64,000 nucleotides of DNA from Nonomuraea cypriaca (GTDB taxonomy: Bacteria; Actinomycetota; Actinomycetes; Streptosporangiales; Streptosporangiaceae), in the NCBI RefSeq assembly GCF_015645445.1, contig NZ_JADOGI010000011.1, positions 23,889 to 87,888 on the forward strand, read 5' to 3'. The notes beneath the pieces are model-generated. The model searched no databases, was not told the DNA's origin, and saw only the letters and a program-made list of their open reading frames with translations. A program made the translations under genes and the position numbers. Below, in pieces: positions 7,208-15,960 of this stretch. How positions within the stretch are numbered: the first letter of the stretch is position 1; each line of letters begins with the position of its first letter.

Positions 7208-8260
7208 ATGACCCGTATCGCCGCAGTGCGTTGTGCTTTTCCTCCCCACCGATACCCACAGTCCGAGCTCACCGACATGGCCGCCCGCGTGTGCCTGCCG
7301 GAGAACGCCGACCGGCGCCTCCTCGATCGCCTGCACCGCAGCGCCCGGGTGGACTACCGCAACCTCGCCCTGCCCATCGAGCAGTACGAGAAGCTCAACG
7401 GCTTCGGCGCCGCCAACGACGCCTTCGTCTCGGTCGCCGTGGACCTGGGGCTCGAGAGTGCGAAGGCCGCCCTGGACGCGGCCGAACTGGAGCCGACCGA
7501 CGTGGACATGATCATGTTCACGTCGGTGACCGGCATCGCCGCGCCCTCCGTTGACGCCCGGCTGGCGGCGGCGCTCGGCCTGCGGCCCGACGTCAAGCGG
7601 GTGCCCATCTTCGGCCTGGGCTGCGTGGCCGGAGCGGCGGGCATCGCCAGGATCCACGACTATCTGCGCGGCTGGCCGGACCACGTGGCCGTGCTGCTGT
7701 CGGTGGAGTTGTGCTCGCTCACCGTGCAGCGGGGCGACTCCTCGCCCGCGAACCTCGTCGCCAGCGCGTTGTTCGGCGACGGCGCGGCCGCCGTGGTGGC
7801 CTGCGGCGGCGGACGCGGGGCGGGCGGTCCCACCGTGGTGGCCACGCGCAGCCACCTGTATCCGGGCTCCGAGCACGTCATGGGGTGGCAGGTGGGCGAC
7901 ACCGGGTTCCGGGTGATGCTGGACGCGAGCGTCCCGGCGGTCGTGCGGCGATACCTGGCCGACGACGTGCACGGCTTGCTGGCCGAGCACGGCGTGACGG
8001 CCGGGGAGGTGACGGCGTGGGTATGCCATCCCGGCGGGCCGAAGGTACTCGAAGCCGTGTCGGACGTGCTCGACCTGCCCGCGGACGCGCTCGACGTGAC
8101 ATGGCGCTCGCTGGCGGCCAACGGCAACCTGTCCTCGTCCTCGGTCCTGCAGGTGCTCGGTGACACCCTCGCCACCCGGCAGCCCGAGCCGGGAACCTGG
8201 GGACTGATCATCGCCATGGGGCCGGGCTTCTGCTCGGAACTCGTCCTGATCCGCTGGTGA
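7208..8260 (+). CDS. Type III polyketide synthase (SrsA-like)
   Basis: A 350-residue chalcone-synthase-fold enzyme. The catalytic triad is visible: Cys139 in IFGLGCVAGAAG, His274 in WVCHPGGPK and Asn307 in AANGNLSSSS; GPGFCSEL closes the C-terminus. The ATG at 7208 follows GAGGGAG. It condenses a starter acyl-CoA with malonyl- or methylmalonyl-CoA units to give alkylresorcinols, pyrones or related phenols. The two genes immediately downstream encode an ICMT-type methyltransferase and a flavoprotein hydroxylase, the same order as srsABC of Streptomyces griseus, whose product is a methylated alkylresorcinol/alkylquinone phenolic lipid. Starter and ring-fold type cannot be read from sequence alone. 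Confidence 0.92.
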   Translation: MTRIAAVRCAFPPHRYPQSELTDMAARVCLPENADRRLLDRLHRSARVDYRNLALPIEQYEKLNGFGAANDAFVSVAVDLGLESAKAALDAAELEPTDVDMIMFTSVTGIAAPSVDARLAAALGLRPDVKRVPIFGLGCVAGAAGIARIHDYLRGWPDHVAVLLSVELCSLTVQRGDSSPANLVASALFGDGAAAVVACGGGRGAGGPTVVATRSHLYPGSEHVMGWQVGDTGFRVMLDASVPAVVRRYLADDVHGLLAEHGVTAGEVTAWVCHPGGPKVLEAVSDVLDLPADALDVTWRSLAANGNLSSSSVLQVLGDTLATRQPEPGTWGLIIAMGPGFCSELVLIRW

Positions 8261-8294
8261 CCGCGCCCATGACCCGACTGCTGGTGACCGCCTT

Positions 8295-8816
8295 ATGACC
8301 TGGTATCTGATACTCGTCGTGCTGGTCGGCCTGGAACGTGTGGCCGAGCTGGTCGTCGCCCGGCGCAACGCCGCGTGGAGCATGACGCGCGGCGGTGTCG
8401 TAGCCGGTCAGGGGCACTATCCGTGGATGGTGGCCCTGCACACCGGGTTGCTCGTCTGCGCGCCGCTGGAGGTCGCGCTGGCGGAGCGGCCCTTCCTTCC
8501 CGCGCTCGGCTGGCCGATGCTCGCCCTCGTCGTGGCGGCCCAGGGGTTGCGGTGGTGGTGCATCATCTCGCTCGGGCCGCGCTGGAACACGCAGGTGATC
8601 GTGGTGCCCGGCCTGCCGCTGGTGACGCGCGGCCCCTACCGGTTCCGGTGGCTGCGGCATCCCAATTACGTGGCGGTGGCGATGGAGGGGCTCGCGCTGC
8701 CGCTGGTGCACACGGCCTGGATGACCGCGCTGCCGTTCACGGTGCTCAACGCCGCGCTGATGGTGGTGCGGATCCGATGTGAGAACGCGGCTCTCGCCCT
8801 CGCCTCGGGGCGGTGA
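8295..8816 (+). CDS. Isoprenylcysteine carboxyl methyltransferase-family protein (SrsB-like)
   Basis: 173 residues with four or five membrane helices and the ICMT-family signature GPYRFRWLRHPNYVAVAMEG, preceded by LGPRWNTQVIVVPG. In the srs system the equivalent protein O-methylates the phenolic ring of the alkylresorcinol. It starts 34 bp after the polyketide synthase and ends 4 bp before the monooxygenase gene, so the three are co-transcribed. SAM binds at the membrane face in this family. A complete gene. Confidence 0.85.
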   Translation: MTWYLILVVLVGLERVAELVVARRNAAWSMTRGGVVAGQGHYPWMVALHTGLLVCAPLEVALAERPFLPALGWPMLALVVAAQGLRWWCIISLGPRWNTQVIVVPGLPLVTRGPYRFRWLRHPNYVAVAMEGLALPLVHTAWMTALPFTVLNAALMVVRIRCENAALALASGR

Positions 8817-8820
8817 CGTC

Positions 8821-9834
8821 GTGATCGACGTGCTCGTCGCAGGCGGCGGCCCGGCGGGGCTGGCGACGGCCGTTCATGCGGCGCTGGCGGGGATGGAGGC
8901 GGTCGTCGTCGAGCCGCGTGCCTGTCCCGTGGACAAGGCGTGCGGCGAGGGCGTCATGCCGGGCGGGGTGGCGGCGCTGGAGGCAATAGGGGTGGAGGTC
9001 GAGGGGCGCGAGTTCCGCGGCATCCGCTACCTCGACGGGCGGCGGGAGGTGCGGGCCGCCTTCTCCGCCGCTCCCGGGCTGGGCTTACGCCGTACGCATC
9101 TGCATGCCGCGCTCACGCGGCGGGCCGCCGAACTGGGCGTCAAGACGGTCACCGGCAAGATAACCCGCGTCGAGCAGGACCGAGACGGCGTGGAGGCCGC
9201 CGGGCTGCGGGCACGCTGGCTGGTGGCCGCCGACGGGCTGCACTCGCCGCTGCGCCGCTCCCTCGGCCTCGACCTGCCCGCGCGCGAACCCCGCAGGTAC
9301 GGCCAGCGCAGGCACTACAGGATCGAGCCGTGGACCGACTTCGTCGAGGTCCACTGGTCGGGCGCCGGCGAAGCGTACGTCACGCCCGTCGCCCGGGACC
9401 TGATCGGCGTCGCGATACTCAGCTCGGTGCGGCGCGGCTACGACGAGCACCTGCGCGGCTTCCCCGACCTGAGCCGCCGCCTGTGCGGCCCGGCCGTCAC
9501 CCCGGTGCGCGGCGCGGGCCCGCTGCGCCAGGCCGTGCGCGCCCGCCGCGCGGGACGCGTCCTGCTGGTCGGGGACGCCGCCGGCTACGTGGACGCGCTC
9601 ACCGGCGAGGGCGTCTCGCTGGCCGTGCGCTCGGCCGAACTGCTGGTCAGGTGCCTGGCCGAGGACCGGCCCGAGGACTACGACGGCGCGTGGCTGCGGC
9701 TGTCTCGCACCCATCGGCTGCTGACGGGCGCGCTGGTGCAGGCCGCGCGCCGCCCCGGCACGGCCCGGCTGGTGGTGCCCGCCGCCCGCCGCCTGCCCGC
9801 CCTGTTCACGGGCATCGTCAGGATCCTCGCCTGA
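8821..9834 (+). CDS. FAD-dependent monooxygenase/hydroxylase (SrsC-like)
   Basis: A 337-residue flavoprotein: GGGPAG near the N-terminus, ACGEGVMPGGVAALEAIGV, LVAADGLHSPLRRSLGL and LVGDAAGYVDALTGEGVSLA. This is the group A aromatic hydroxylase/GGR superfamily. By position it matches SrsC, which hydroxylates the resorcinol ring to a hydroquinone that oxidises to a quinone. The GTG at 8821 is preferred because the beta strand of the Rossmann fold begins immediately (VIDVLVAGGG) and it lies 4 bp after the methyltransferase stop. Confidence 0.85.
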   Translation: MIDVLVAGGGPAGLATAVHAALAGMEAVVVEPRACPVDKACGEGVMPGGVAALEAIGVEVEGREFRGIRYLDGRREVRAAFSAAPGLGLRRTHLHAALTRRAAELGVKTVTGKITRVEQDRDGVEAAGLRARWLVAADGLHSPLRRSLGLDLPAREPRRYGQRRHYRIEPWTDFVEVHWSGAGEAYVTPVARDLIGVAILSSVRRGYDEHLRGFPDLSRRLCGPAVTPVRGAGPLRQAVRARRAGRVLLVGDAAGYVDALTGEGVSLAVRSAELLVRCLAEDRPEDYDGAWLRLSRTHRLLTGALVQAARRPGTARLVVPAARRLPALFTGIVRILA

Positions 9835-10014
9835 CATTTCCCGTTCGTCGAGGCCGTCCTCGAGCACTTCGTGCCCGGATTCCGGCACACCGACTTCGTC
9901 GAGGTCATCATGAACTCACTGTCACAGCCTGCACTGGTCGACCTGCCGTCACGGTGGCCGGCCCGAAGGGTCGTCGGCGGCGAGGCCGCGCCACCGCCCG
10001 TGGCAGCAGGTCAC
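9835..10014. other. Interval after the PKS operon: no intact gene
   Basis: One plus-strand frame (9841-10020) has protein-like codon usage at its beginning (FVEAVLEHFVPGFRHTDFVE) but no start codon or recognisable domain. It could be a fragment of a lost gene. No clear hairpin terminator was found for the operon. Confidence 0.3.
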
Positions 10015-10190
10015 TCATGACCGGGGCGGGGCGGTGGCGAAGTGCTCGCGGATCGTGGTCAGGACCGCGGGGGCCTGCTCGGTCAGGTAGAAGTGGCCGC
10101 CGGGGAAGATCTTGACGTCGAACGGTTCCTGGGAGTGTCGCGCCCAGTCGCGCGCCTCGTCGACGGTGGTGTGCGTGTCGCGGTCGCCGG
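10015..10190 (-). pseudogene. Type II thioesterase, C-terminal fragment
   Basis: The last 57 codons of a minus-strand frame read DTHTTVDEARDWARHSQEPF, then DVKIFPGGHFYLTEQAPAVL before a TGA. The FPGGHF-Y/F-L motif holds the catalytic His of type II (editing) thioesterases of polyketide and peptide synthases. Everything upstream, including the GHSMG nucleophile region, is gone; the sequence switches abruptly near 10190-10206 to a fragment of a different gene on the opposite strand. Confidence 0.65.
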
Positions 10191-10206
10191 GAGGCCGGCG
10201 ACCTGT

Positions 10207-10359
10207 ACGACCCCGCAGTCCGGGCCAACCGGCGAGCCGATCTCGATGGACTTGGCCGCCGTGCGCCCGATGCGACCCGATCCGCGGCTGTCGGATCATG
10301 CCTCGGGCAGCCCCATCCGTACCGCGCAGGAAGAGTTCAACCACACCTACTGCACCCTG
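10207..10359 (+). pseudogene. Fragment of a ferritin-like (VioB/RebD-type) domain gene
   Basis: A plus-strand frame encodes TPQSGPTGEPISMDLAAVRP and then RTAQEEFNHTYCTL. This matches, almost residue for residue, residues 249-294 of the ferritin-like/CDGSH protein encoded at 35141-36946 in this same window (TPQSGPTGEAVSVDLAGVRP, RTAQEEFNHTYCAV), including the iron-ligand EExxH. Only about 50 codons remain, so it is a relic of a paralogue that recombined next to the broken thioesterase. Confidence 0.7.
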
Positions 10360-10408
10360 CCTCCCCGCTGCGCGACGAGCGCGACCGTCTCCAGCGGAGT
10401 AGGCGCGG

Positions 10409-11176
10409 CTACCATGTTTGGTCGCCGGCACGAACCAGCATCTCGTTGACGGCGACCCGCCGCTCTCGCGTGACGATGTAGCTGATCGCGTCCGCGATGT
10501 CCTCCGGCCGCAGCGCCTCGATTCCGTCGAGCTGCCGGCGGGCCGCGTCCCGGGTGGTGTCGCTGACGTGGTTCACCAGCTCGGTGTCCACGGAGCCGGG
10601 CTCCACCACGCTGACCCGGACGCGTTCGCTGAGCAGTTCCTGGCGAAGCGATTCGGTGAACGCGTTCAGGCCGAACTTGGTCAGGCCGTAGACGCTGCTC
10701 CCAGGCCGGGCGACTCGCCCGGCCGTCGAGCTGACGTTCACCAGATCCGCCACCTGCCGCGGGGATGTCGACGCCGCGTAGATCAGGTGCGGGATGGCGG
10801 CGTGCGTGACGTGCAACAGCGCCGCCACGTTGAGCGAGATCATCCGATCCCACTCCTCGATGGTGGTGTGCAGCGCCGAGTTGAGCAGCATGATCCCGGC
10901 GTTGTTGACCAGGATGTCCAGGCGCCCGAACCGGTCCAGCGTGTCCTGGACCATATCGTCGGCGCGTTCGGGCTCGGTGATGTCGGCCTCTATCGCGACC
11001 GCCGCTCCTCCTAGCTTCGCGATGTCGTTCGCGACCTGGTCCAGGCGGTTGCGGCGACGGGCGGCCAGGGCGACCGCCGCGCCCTCGCGGGCGAGGCGAC
11101 GCGCGGTCGCGGCGCCGATTCCGCTGCTGGCGCCGGTGACGAGCGCGACGGCTCCGTCCAGCGGCCGATCGTACAT
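10409..11176 (-). CDS. Short-chain dehydrogenase/reductase
   Basis: A 255-residue classical SDR: NAD(P) motif TGASSGIGAA near residue 15, DILVNNAGIM, the catalytic Ser in NVSSTAGRVARPG, and YGLTKFG carrying Tyr-x3-Lys. The ending (VTRERRVAVNEMLVRAGDQT) is typical of the clavulanate-dehydrogenase-like/YdfG branch, which is mostly NADP-dependent. No partner gene is adjacent except a Zn-alcohol dehydrogenase relic upstream, so the substrate cannot be inferred. Confidence 0.85.
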   Translation of the reverse strand: MYDRPLDGAVALVTGASSGIGAATARRLAREGAAVALAARRRNRLDQVANDIAKLGGAAVAIEADITEPERADDMVQDTLDRFGRLDILVNNAGIMLLNSALHTTIEEWDRMISLNVAALLHVTHAAIPHLIYAASTSPRQVADLVNVSSTAGRVARPGSSVYGLTKFGLNAFTESLRQELLSERVRVSVVEPGSVDTELVNHVSDTTRDAARRQLDGIEALRPEDIADAISYIVTRERRVAVNEMLVRAGDQTW

Positions 11177-11183
11177 GTCTGCC

Positions 11184-11264
11184 TCATTCCCTCGGGTCGA
11201 GGACGACGCGGAAGCGGGCGTCGCCGCGGATCATTCGCTGATATGCCGCAGCACCCAGCCGCGC
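11184..11264 (-). pseudogene. Zinc-type alcohol dehydrogenase, C-terminal remnant
   Basis: The minus strand upstream of the SDR reads AAAYQRMIRGDARFRVVLDP and a stop. This is the standard last helix and strand of medium-chain (Zn-dependent) alcohol dehydrogenases (xAYERMxxGxARFRVVL). No further part of the gene exists upstream. The assignment is by motif only. Confidence 0.5.
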
Positions 11265-11430
11265 TGGGCCGGCGGCTCGAGAAATGCCGACACGACGAGA
11301 CTCGCGCAGTTGGCCGCCGGGTCGCACCAGGGAGTCTCACTGGTCAACCGGGGCCAGGGTCAGGCCACGGGTGCGAGCGGCCGCCCGTCGGCCACGTGCC
11401 GGTCAGCTGAGGCAGCTCATTCCCTGAACT

Positions 11431-14211
11431 TCACTGCGTCATGGACTCGTACTCGCCGCGGGACAACGCGTCGCCGAGTTGCCTTCGGGAGCTGATCTTG
11501 AGCTTGGCGAAGATCTTGCGGAGGTGCCACTCGACGGTACGCGGGCTCACGAAGAGACGAGCCGCGACCTCCGGGTTGGACAGGCCATCCCGCACAAGCA
11601 GGGCGATCTGTTGCTCCTGCGGCGTCAATTCCTCACTCGTCGAGCCCGCGTTCTTGCGCTTGCGGACCGTCTCGCCTGTGGCGAGAAGCTCGCGGCAGGC
11701 CCGCTCGGCGAACGCCTCCATCCCGATCGACACGAACATTTCGTACGCCGTCCGCAGGTGGGCCCGCGCCTCGACCCGCTGACGGTCCCGCCGCAACCAC
11801 TCGCCGTACAGCAGGTGGGCGCGCGCCAGTTCGGGGCGCAGCAGCGTCCGGCCCAACCGCTCGATCGCCTCGCGGTAGAAGTCGTCCGCGGCGGCGGCGT
11901 CGTCGCTCAGCAGCGCCCGGCAGCGAGCCAGGACCCCCTGGGCCCAGTCGGTGTCGCACGGTTCTGCTGAGTCCGCCAGATCTTCGAGCGCCCCGTGGGC
12001 GGCCGTGTCGTCTCCGACGCGCGCCGCCGCCTCGACGAGCTCGGGCAGCGCCCACTGGGAGACAAGCAGGTTGGCGCTCTGGGTGGTGGCCTGGGCCGCC
12101 GGCAGCGCTTGCTCATAGCGGGCGAGGCCGTTGTAGAGGACCGCGGCCGCCCAGTGCGCGGACGCGACACCATTCAACTGACCGCCGGCACCGGCCTCCT
12201 CGATCGTAGCGGCGATCAGCGCCGAGGCCTCGGCGTCCTTACCCTGCAGTGCTGTCAGCAGGAGCTTGGTGTGCTGCGTCATGGGCACGCCCGTCGCAGC
12301 GGCGACGGCTTCGGACTGGGCGACGATCGCGGCCGCGGCGGCGAAATCACCGCTCAACACGATCGGTAGCCCCAACGCGTGGAGATAGATGGGAAGCTCG
12401 GACAGGGCAGCGGCCGCACGCACTTCGTCGATCACCCTGACGGGCCACTCGGCCATGATCCGGTCCTCCCAGAGGAGCGCGGTCAAGCCACCGGCCGCCC
12501 AGCCCCATTTCAGAAGGTCCTGCAGGGGAGCGCCGGTGAGCGCGATCAGCGCCCTTCGCAACGTGGGAAGCGCGGCACTCCGGCCGTCGGTGATGAGCAG
12601 TGCGTAGGCCTCGAGCACGAGATCGAGGGCACGCGGACTACCTTCGGGAGAGGGAAGCTCCCTCATCGCCCGCGAGATCGCCATGAGGCTGTCCCTGTTT
12701 GCGGCCCCGTAAGATGCGCTCGCCCAGGCGACGAGATAGGTCTCCCGCGCCAGATCCATGTCGAAGGGCTCCAGCCGCTGTGCTGCCGTCAGCAACATCG
12801 GCGGCGCCTCGTTGTTGTAGCCGGCCGCGAACGTGATGTGACTGCGCACCAGGTGGGCTCGCACGCGTTGGAACTCACCCTGGGCGTCCCGGTCGGCGAT
12901 GTCGACGAGCTTCCGCGCGGCGTCGAGGTCGCCCGCCCGCAGGCTGGCGTCGGCGGCCGACAGGGCACGTTCGGCGCGGTGCGAGGTGTCGATGGTCAGT
13001 GCCACGGATCGCTGCAGGAATGCCGCCGCGGCGGCCAGCCCACCGCGCGCCTGCGCCCGGCCGGCGGACCGTTCGAGTTCGGCGGCGACGGCCTCGTCCG
13101 GTCCGGGTGCGGCGGACGCCAGGTGCCAGGCACGGCGATCCGGATCGGTCCTCGCGTCGGTGGCCTCCGCCAGCGCCAGATGCACCGCGCGGCGATCCTT
13201 CTCCCTCGCCGACCCGTACACGGCCGACCGCACGAGTGGGTGGCGGAAAGTGACGCGTGCTTCGATCGTCAGCAGTCCGTCTGTACCGCCTGCGAGGGCC
13301 GTCTCCGGGATGGCCCCGAGCCGTTCGGCGGCACGCCGCACCAAGTCCGGATTGCCGACCGGTTCGGCGGCGGCGATCAGCAGGAGCAGCCGGGTCTGCT
13401 CGGGCAGGTCTTCGATCCGGTCAAGGAAGCTCTGCTCGATCCGGCCCGGCAACGTATCGGCGTTCAGCAGGCCGAACCCGCCGGCCATCTGGGTCATGGT
13501 CAGGCCGCGGGGTAATTCGAGCAGGGCGAGCGGGTTGCCCTTGGTCTCCGCGATGATCCGATCGCGGATGTGTTGATCGAGCCGGGCGTGCGTCACCGAG
13601 TCCAGCAGTGCGTGGGCGTCGGCATCACTCAGCCCGGTGACCTCCAGCTCCGGCAGTCCGAGCAAGTCCTGAGCCCGCTGGCGAGAGCCGAAGACCAGGG
13701 CGACAGACTCCGCCAGCAGCCGCCGGGCGACGAAGCCGAGGACCTGCGCCGAGGACCGGTCCATCCACTGCGCGTCGTCGACCACACACAGCAGCGGACG
13801 CCCCTCCGAGGCGTCCGACAGCAGACTCAACACCGCCAGCCCGACCAGGAACCGCTCCGGCGGGGCTCCCGCTCGCATCCCGAACACCGTCTCGAGCGCA
13901 TCGCGCTGCGGCACGGGAAGGTTCTCCAGCCGACCCAGCAGCGGCGCGCACAACTGATGCAATGTGGCGAAAGCCAACTCCATCTCGGACTCGACACCGG
14001 CCGCACGCAGCACCCGCATGCCGGTTGCCGAGTTCTCCGCGTACTCCAGCAGCGCCGACTTTCCGACCCCCGGCGCGCCGTGCACCACCAGCACGCGGCT
14101 CTCCCCCATGCGGACGGCCTCGATCACCTCATCGAGGACAGCACACTCCGACCCCCGCCCGAGCAGCCCAACGTTCTCACCGTGCCCAGCCCCGCGCGTA
14201 CGTTGGTCCAC
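11431..14211 (-). CDS. Large ATP-binding LuxR-family (LAL) transcriptional regulator
   Basis: About 926 residues from the GTG at 14211 (GGGGGA four bases before it). The N-terminal AAA-type ATPase has GRGSE around residue 18, Walker A GAPGVGKS at 45-52 and Walker B LLCVVDDAQW; a long helical TPR-like middle follows; the last 65 residues are a GerE/LuxR helix-turn-helix (LTPQEQQIALLVRDGLSNPE, then FVSPRTVEWHLRKIFAKLKI). LAL proteins activate antibiotic or sugar catabolic genes in response to ATP-gated ligand binding. Its target is unknown; it is divergent from nothing nearby and not close to the PKS operon (1.6 kb away), though control of that cluster is possible. Confidence 0.9.
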   Translation of the reverse strand: MDQRTRGAGHGENVGLLGRGSECAVLDEVIEAVRMGESRVLVVHGAPGVGKSALLEYAENSATGMRVLRAAGVESEMELAFATLHQLCAPLLGRLENLPVPQRDALETVFGMRAGAPPERFLVGLAVLSLLSDASEGRPLLCVVDDAQWMDRSSAQVLGFVARRLLAESVALVFGSRQRAQDLLGLPELEVTGLSDADAHALLDSVTHARLDQHIRDRIIAETKGNPLALLELPRGLTMTQMAGGFGLLNADTLPGRIEQSFLDRIEDLPEQTRLLLLIAAAEPVGNPDLVRRAAERLGAIPETALAGGTDGLLTIEARVTFRHPLVRSAVYGSAREKDRRAVHLALAEATDARTDPDRRAWHLASAAPGPDEAVAAELERSAGRAQARGGLAAAAAFLQRSVALTIDTSHRAERALSAADASLRAGDLDAARKLVDIADRDAQGEFQRVRAHLVRSHITFAAGYNNEAPPMLLTAAQRLEPFDMDLARETYLVAWASASYGAANRDSLMAISRAMRELPSPEGSPRALDLVLEAYALLITDGRSAALPTLRRALIALTGAPLQDLLKWGWAAGGLTALLWEDRIMAEWPVRVIDEVRAAAALSELPIYLHALGLPIVLSGDFAAAAAIVAQSEAVAAATGVPMTQHTKLLLTALQGKDAEASALIAATIEEAGAGGQLNGVASAHWAAAVLYNGLARYEQALPAAQATTQSANLLVSQWALPELVEAAARVGDDTAAHGALEDLADSAEPCDTDWAQGVLARCRALLSDDAAAADDFYREAIERLGRTLLRPELARAHLLYGEWLRRDRQRVEARAHLRTAYEMFVSIGMEAFAERACRELLATGETVRKRKNAGSTSEELTPQEQQIALLVRDGLSNPEVAARLFVSPRTVEWHLRKIFAKLKISSRRQLGDALSRGEYESMTQ

Positions 14212-14404
14212 GGTCCCCCGCCTTTTGTCCCAATTGCACGACTCTGAATACACCAAAGACCCACCCCAGGCCAAGTTTCCGGACTTGCGATGACGGCAAC
14301 GGAGCTGCCATGACGTGCACATTGACCTGAGGATCGGCTGACGCCTCGGCGGCTGTATCGCGACCATGGTCGCGCCCTACCTCCAGGCGCAGCCCTGGCC
14401 CGAT

Positions 14405-14514
14405 ACGATCCCGCAGGCAGCTTGTGGCGCGTTCGTCGTCTGGCGAGGGGTCGCGGGTGATGAGCCCGGCCTTCTCCAGGAGGCCTGCCTGGTAGGTGAG
14501 GCCGCTGTTGTGCC
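14405..14514 (-). pseudogene. MarR-family regulator remnant
   Basis: A minus-strand segment reads RHNSGLTYQAGLLEKAGLIT followed by RDPSPDDERAT, the recognition helix and wing of MarR regulators (SGLTYQxxxLEKAGLxxRxxxPxDxR). Flanking frames are closed and neither end of the gene is present. Confidence 0.55.
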
Positions 14515-14544
14515 GCCGCCACCTACGGACGCTTCACGCGCTGA

Positions 14545-15108
14545 TCAACGCGGCGCCTGCAGACCTGCGATCATCACGTGGATCAACAGGTCGTAGCTGT
14601 CGTCCAGGTTCTCGGGGAAGCCGAAGGCGCCCTGAGCTTCCAGGACCGCGAAGCCGTGGACGGCCGCACGCAAGCATCGGGCCGCGTGGATCGCGGCGGA
14701 GTCCTCCATTCCGTAGGCGCGCAGGGCGGCGGTGATGATGTCGATCAGCCGCGCCCCGGCCTCGGTCGTCTGCGGCTCAGGGCTCTGGATCAAAGCCGAG
14801 TAGCGGTGGGGATGTCGCTGCACATAGCGCCGCCACGCCTTCATGAATGCGCGAATGGCCTCGTCGGCAGAGCGGCCGAGCACGGCATGCCCAGCCTGGT
14901 CCGCGATGTCGTTCATGATGCGGGCCGATACGAGCGCACGCAGCCCGGCGAGATTGCGCACGTGCTTGTACAGGGACGGGGTGGTGACGCCCGCCCGGCC
15001 GGACACCGCCGACAGGGTCAGGGCTTCGGGGCCGTCCTCGTCCAGGACCTGCAGCGCGATGTCGACCACCGCGTTCGTGGACAGTGCCGCCCTAGCCACG
15101 CGCGCCAC
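14545..15108 (-). CDS. TetR-family regulator with WHG-type C-terminal domain
   Basis: 187 residues. The HTH covers residues about 10-55, with VSGRAGVTTPSLYKHVRN, and the C-terminal domain carries AVHGFAVLEAQGAFGFPENL, the TetR_C_33 (WHG) signature. Its start overlaps the end of the alpha/beta hydrolase gene by 17 bp, so the two are translated from one message initiated at the palindromic operator near 15961-15977. It probably represses its own operon; the ligand may be a substrate of the hydrolase. Confidence 0.88.
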   Translation of the reverse strand: MARVARAALSTNAVVDIALQVLDEDGPEALTLSAVSGRAGVTTPSLYKHVRNLAGLRALVSARIMNDIADQAGHAVLGRSADEAIRAFMKAWRRYVQRHPHRYSALIQSPEPQTTEAGARLIDIITAALRAYGMEDSAAIHAARCLRAAVHGFAVLEAQGAFGFPENLDDSYDLLIHVMIAGLQAPR

Positions 15109-15952
15109 ACCTGATGAAGTCCAGGACGGCCGTGGTTACTTCGGCGGGAAACTGAACATGCGCGTAGTGCCCCGCCCCCTCGATCAGTTCGAGCCGGCCG
15201 AGTCCGGCAGGCAAACCCGCCACGATGCCCTCGCCTTCCACTCGGGGATCGGGCCAGTCGGGATCGAGCGTGCCCATGAGGATGAGAGCCGGGCATCGGA
15301 CATCGGCGAGCCGGGCGCCGGCATCAGTCGGGGCGGCCCTGCCCAGCTTGCTGACAACGGCCATCCTGCCCGGCCGACGCAAGTCCGCTTCAAGAGCGGC
15401 AACGTAGTCGCAGAAACCGGCGGGTTTAGCACCCGGGAAGGCGTAGTCGAGGTATCGCTTCCACAACCGGAGGCTGCGCAGCAGGTTGGCGCCCATGAGC
15501 AGGGCCATGCCCTTGCGGTAGCGGGCGTGGGTGACGATCGCGCCCAAGTTGATCTGCTGGGCGCGGGTGAACGGGCTGATCTCGACAATCGCACTGACCA
15601 GGTCCGGCTCCTGGGCCGCGGCGATGGTGGCGGCGCCCCCGCTGAAGGAGTGGCCCACGATGACGGCGGGGCCGCCCAGACGCCTGATCAAGGCGAGGAT
15701 GTCGCCAGCCGAATCGGTACGGGTGTACGACGCCCAGCCTGCGCTGGACTTTCCGTGGCCACGCACGTCCATCCTCGCGACACGGAAGCCGGCCGCCGAG
15801 AGCCGGACCGCCACCTCGCGGTAGGCCGTCCTGTTCTCACCCATGCCGTGCGCAAGAACGATCAGTGGACCCTCGCCGGTCACGTCGTACGCGAGCTGCC
15901 CGCCCTCGACCTCCAGGACTTCAGTCGCGTTCACGTCTCTGTTAATAACCAT
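15092..15952 (-). CDS. Alpha/beta-fold hydrolase
   Basis: About 286 residues. HGMG oxyanion loop, nucleophile elbow GHSFSGG, acid in MGTLDPDWPD and catalytic His in GAGHYAHVQFP are all visible, so the enzyme should be an active serine esterase, lactonase or haloperoxidase-like hydrolase. The ATG at 15952 lies a few bases after a TATATT box inside the operator with no Shine-Dalgarno sequence, suggesting a leaderless or near-leaderless message; a GTG at 15934 is an alternative. It is first in an operon with the TetR gene that overlaps its end. Confidence 0.85.
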   Translation of the reverse strand: MVINRDVNATEVLEVEGGQLAYDVTGEGPLIVLAHGMGENRTAYREVAVRLSAAGFRVARMDVRGHGKSSAGWASYTRTDSAGDILALIRRLGGPAVIVGHSFSGGAATIAAAQEPDLVSAIVEISPFTRAQQINLGAIVTHARYRKGMALLMGANLLRSLRLWKRYLDYAFPGAKPAGFCDYVAALEADLRRPGRMAVVSKLGRAAPTDAGARLADVRCPALILMGTLDPDWPDPRVEGEGIVAGLPAGLGRLELIEGAGHYAHVQFPAEVTTAVLDFIRCGARG

Positions 15953-15960
15953 AACCAAAA

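Noticed and set aside
7079..8383. A 434-codon minus-strand frame across the PKS gene
   Set aside because: Antisense shadow of the type III PKS with low-complexity composition and no motif.
9841..10020. Possible small gene between the PKS operon and the thioesterase relic
   Set aside because: No start codon and no ribosome site; kept only as part of the gap note.
10207..10359. Could this be a horizontally acquired intact gene?
   Set aside because: Only about 50 codons survive and both flanks switch to unrelated sequence.
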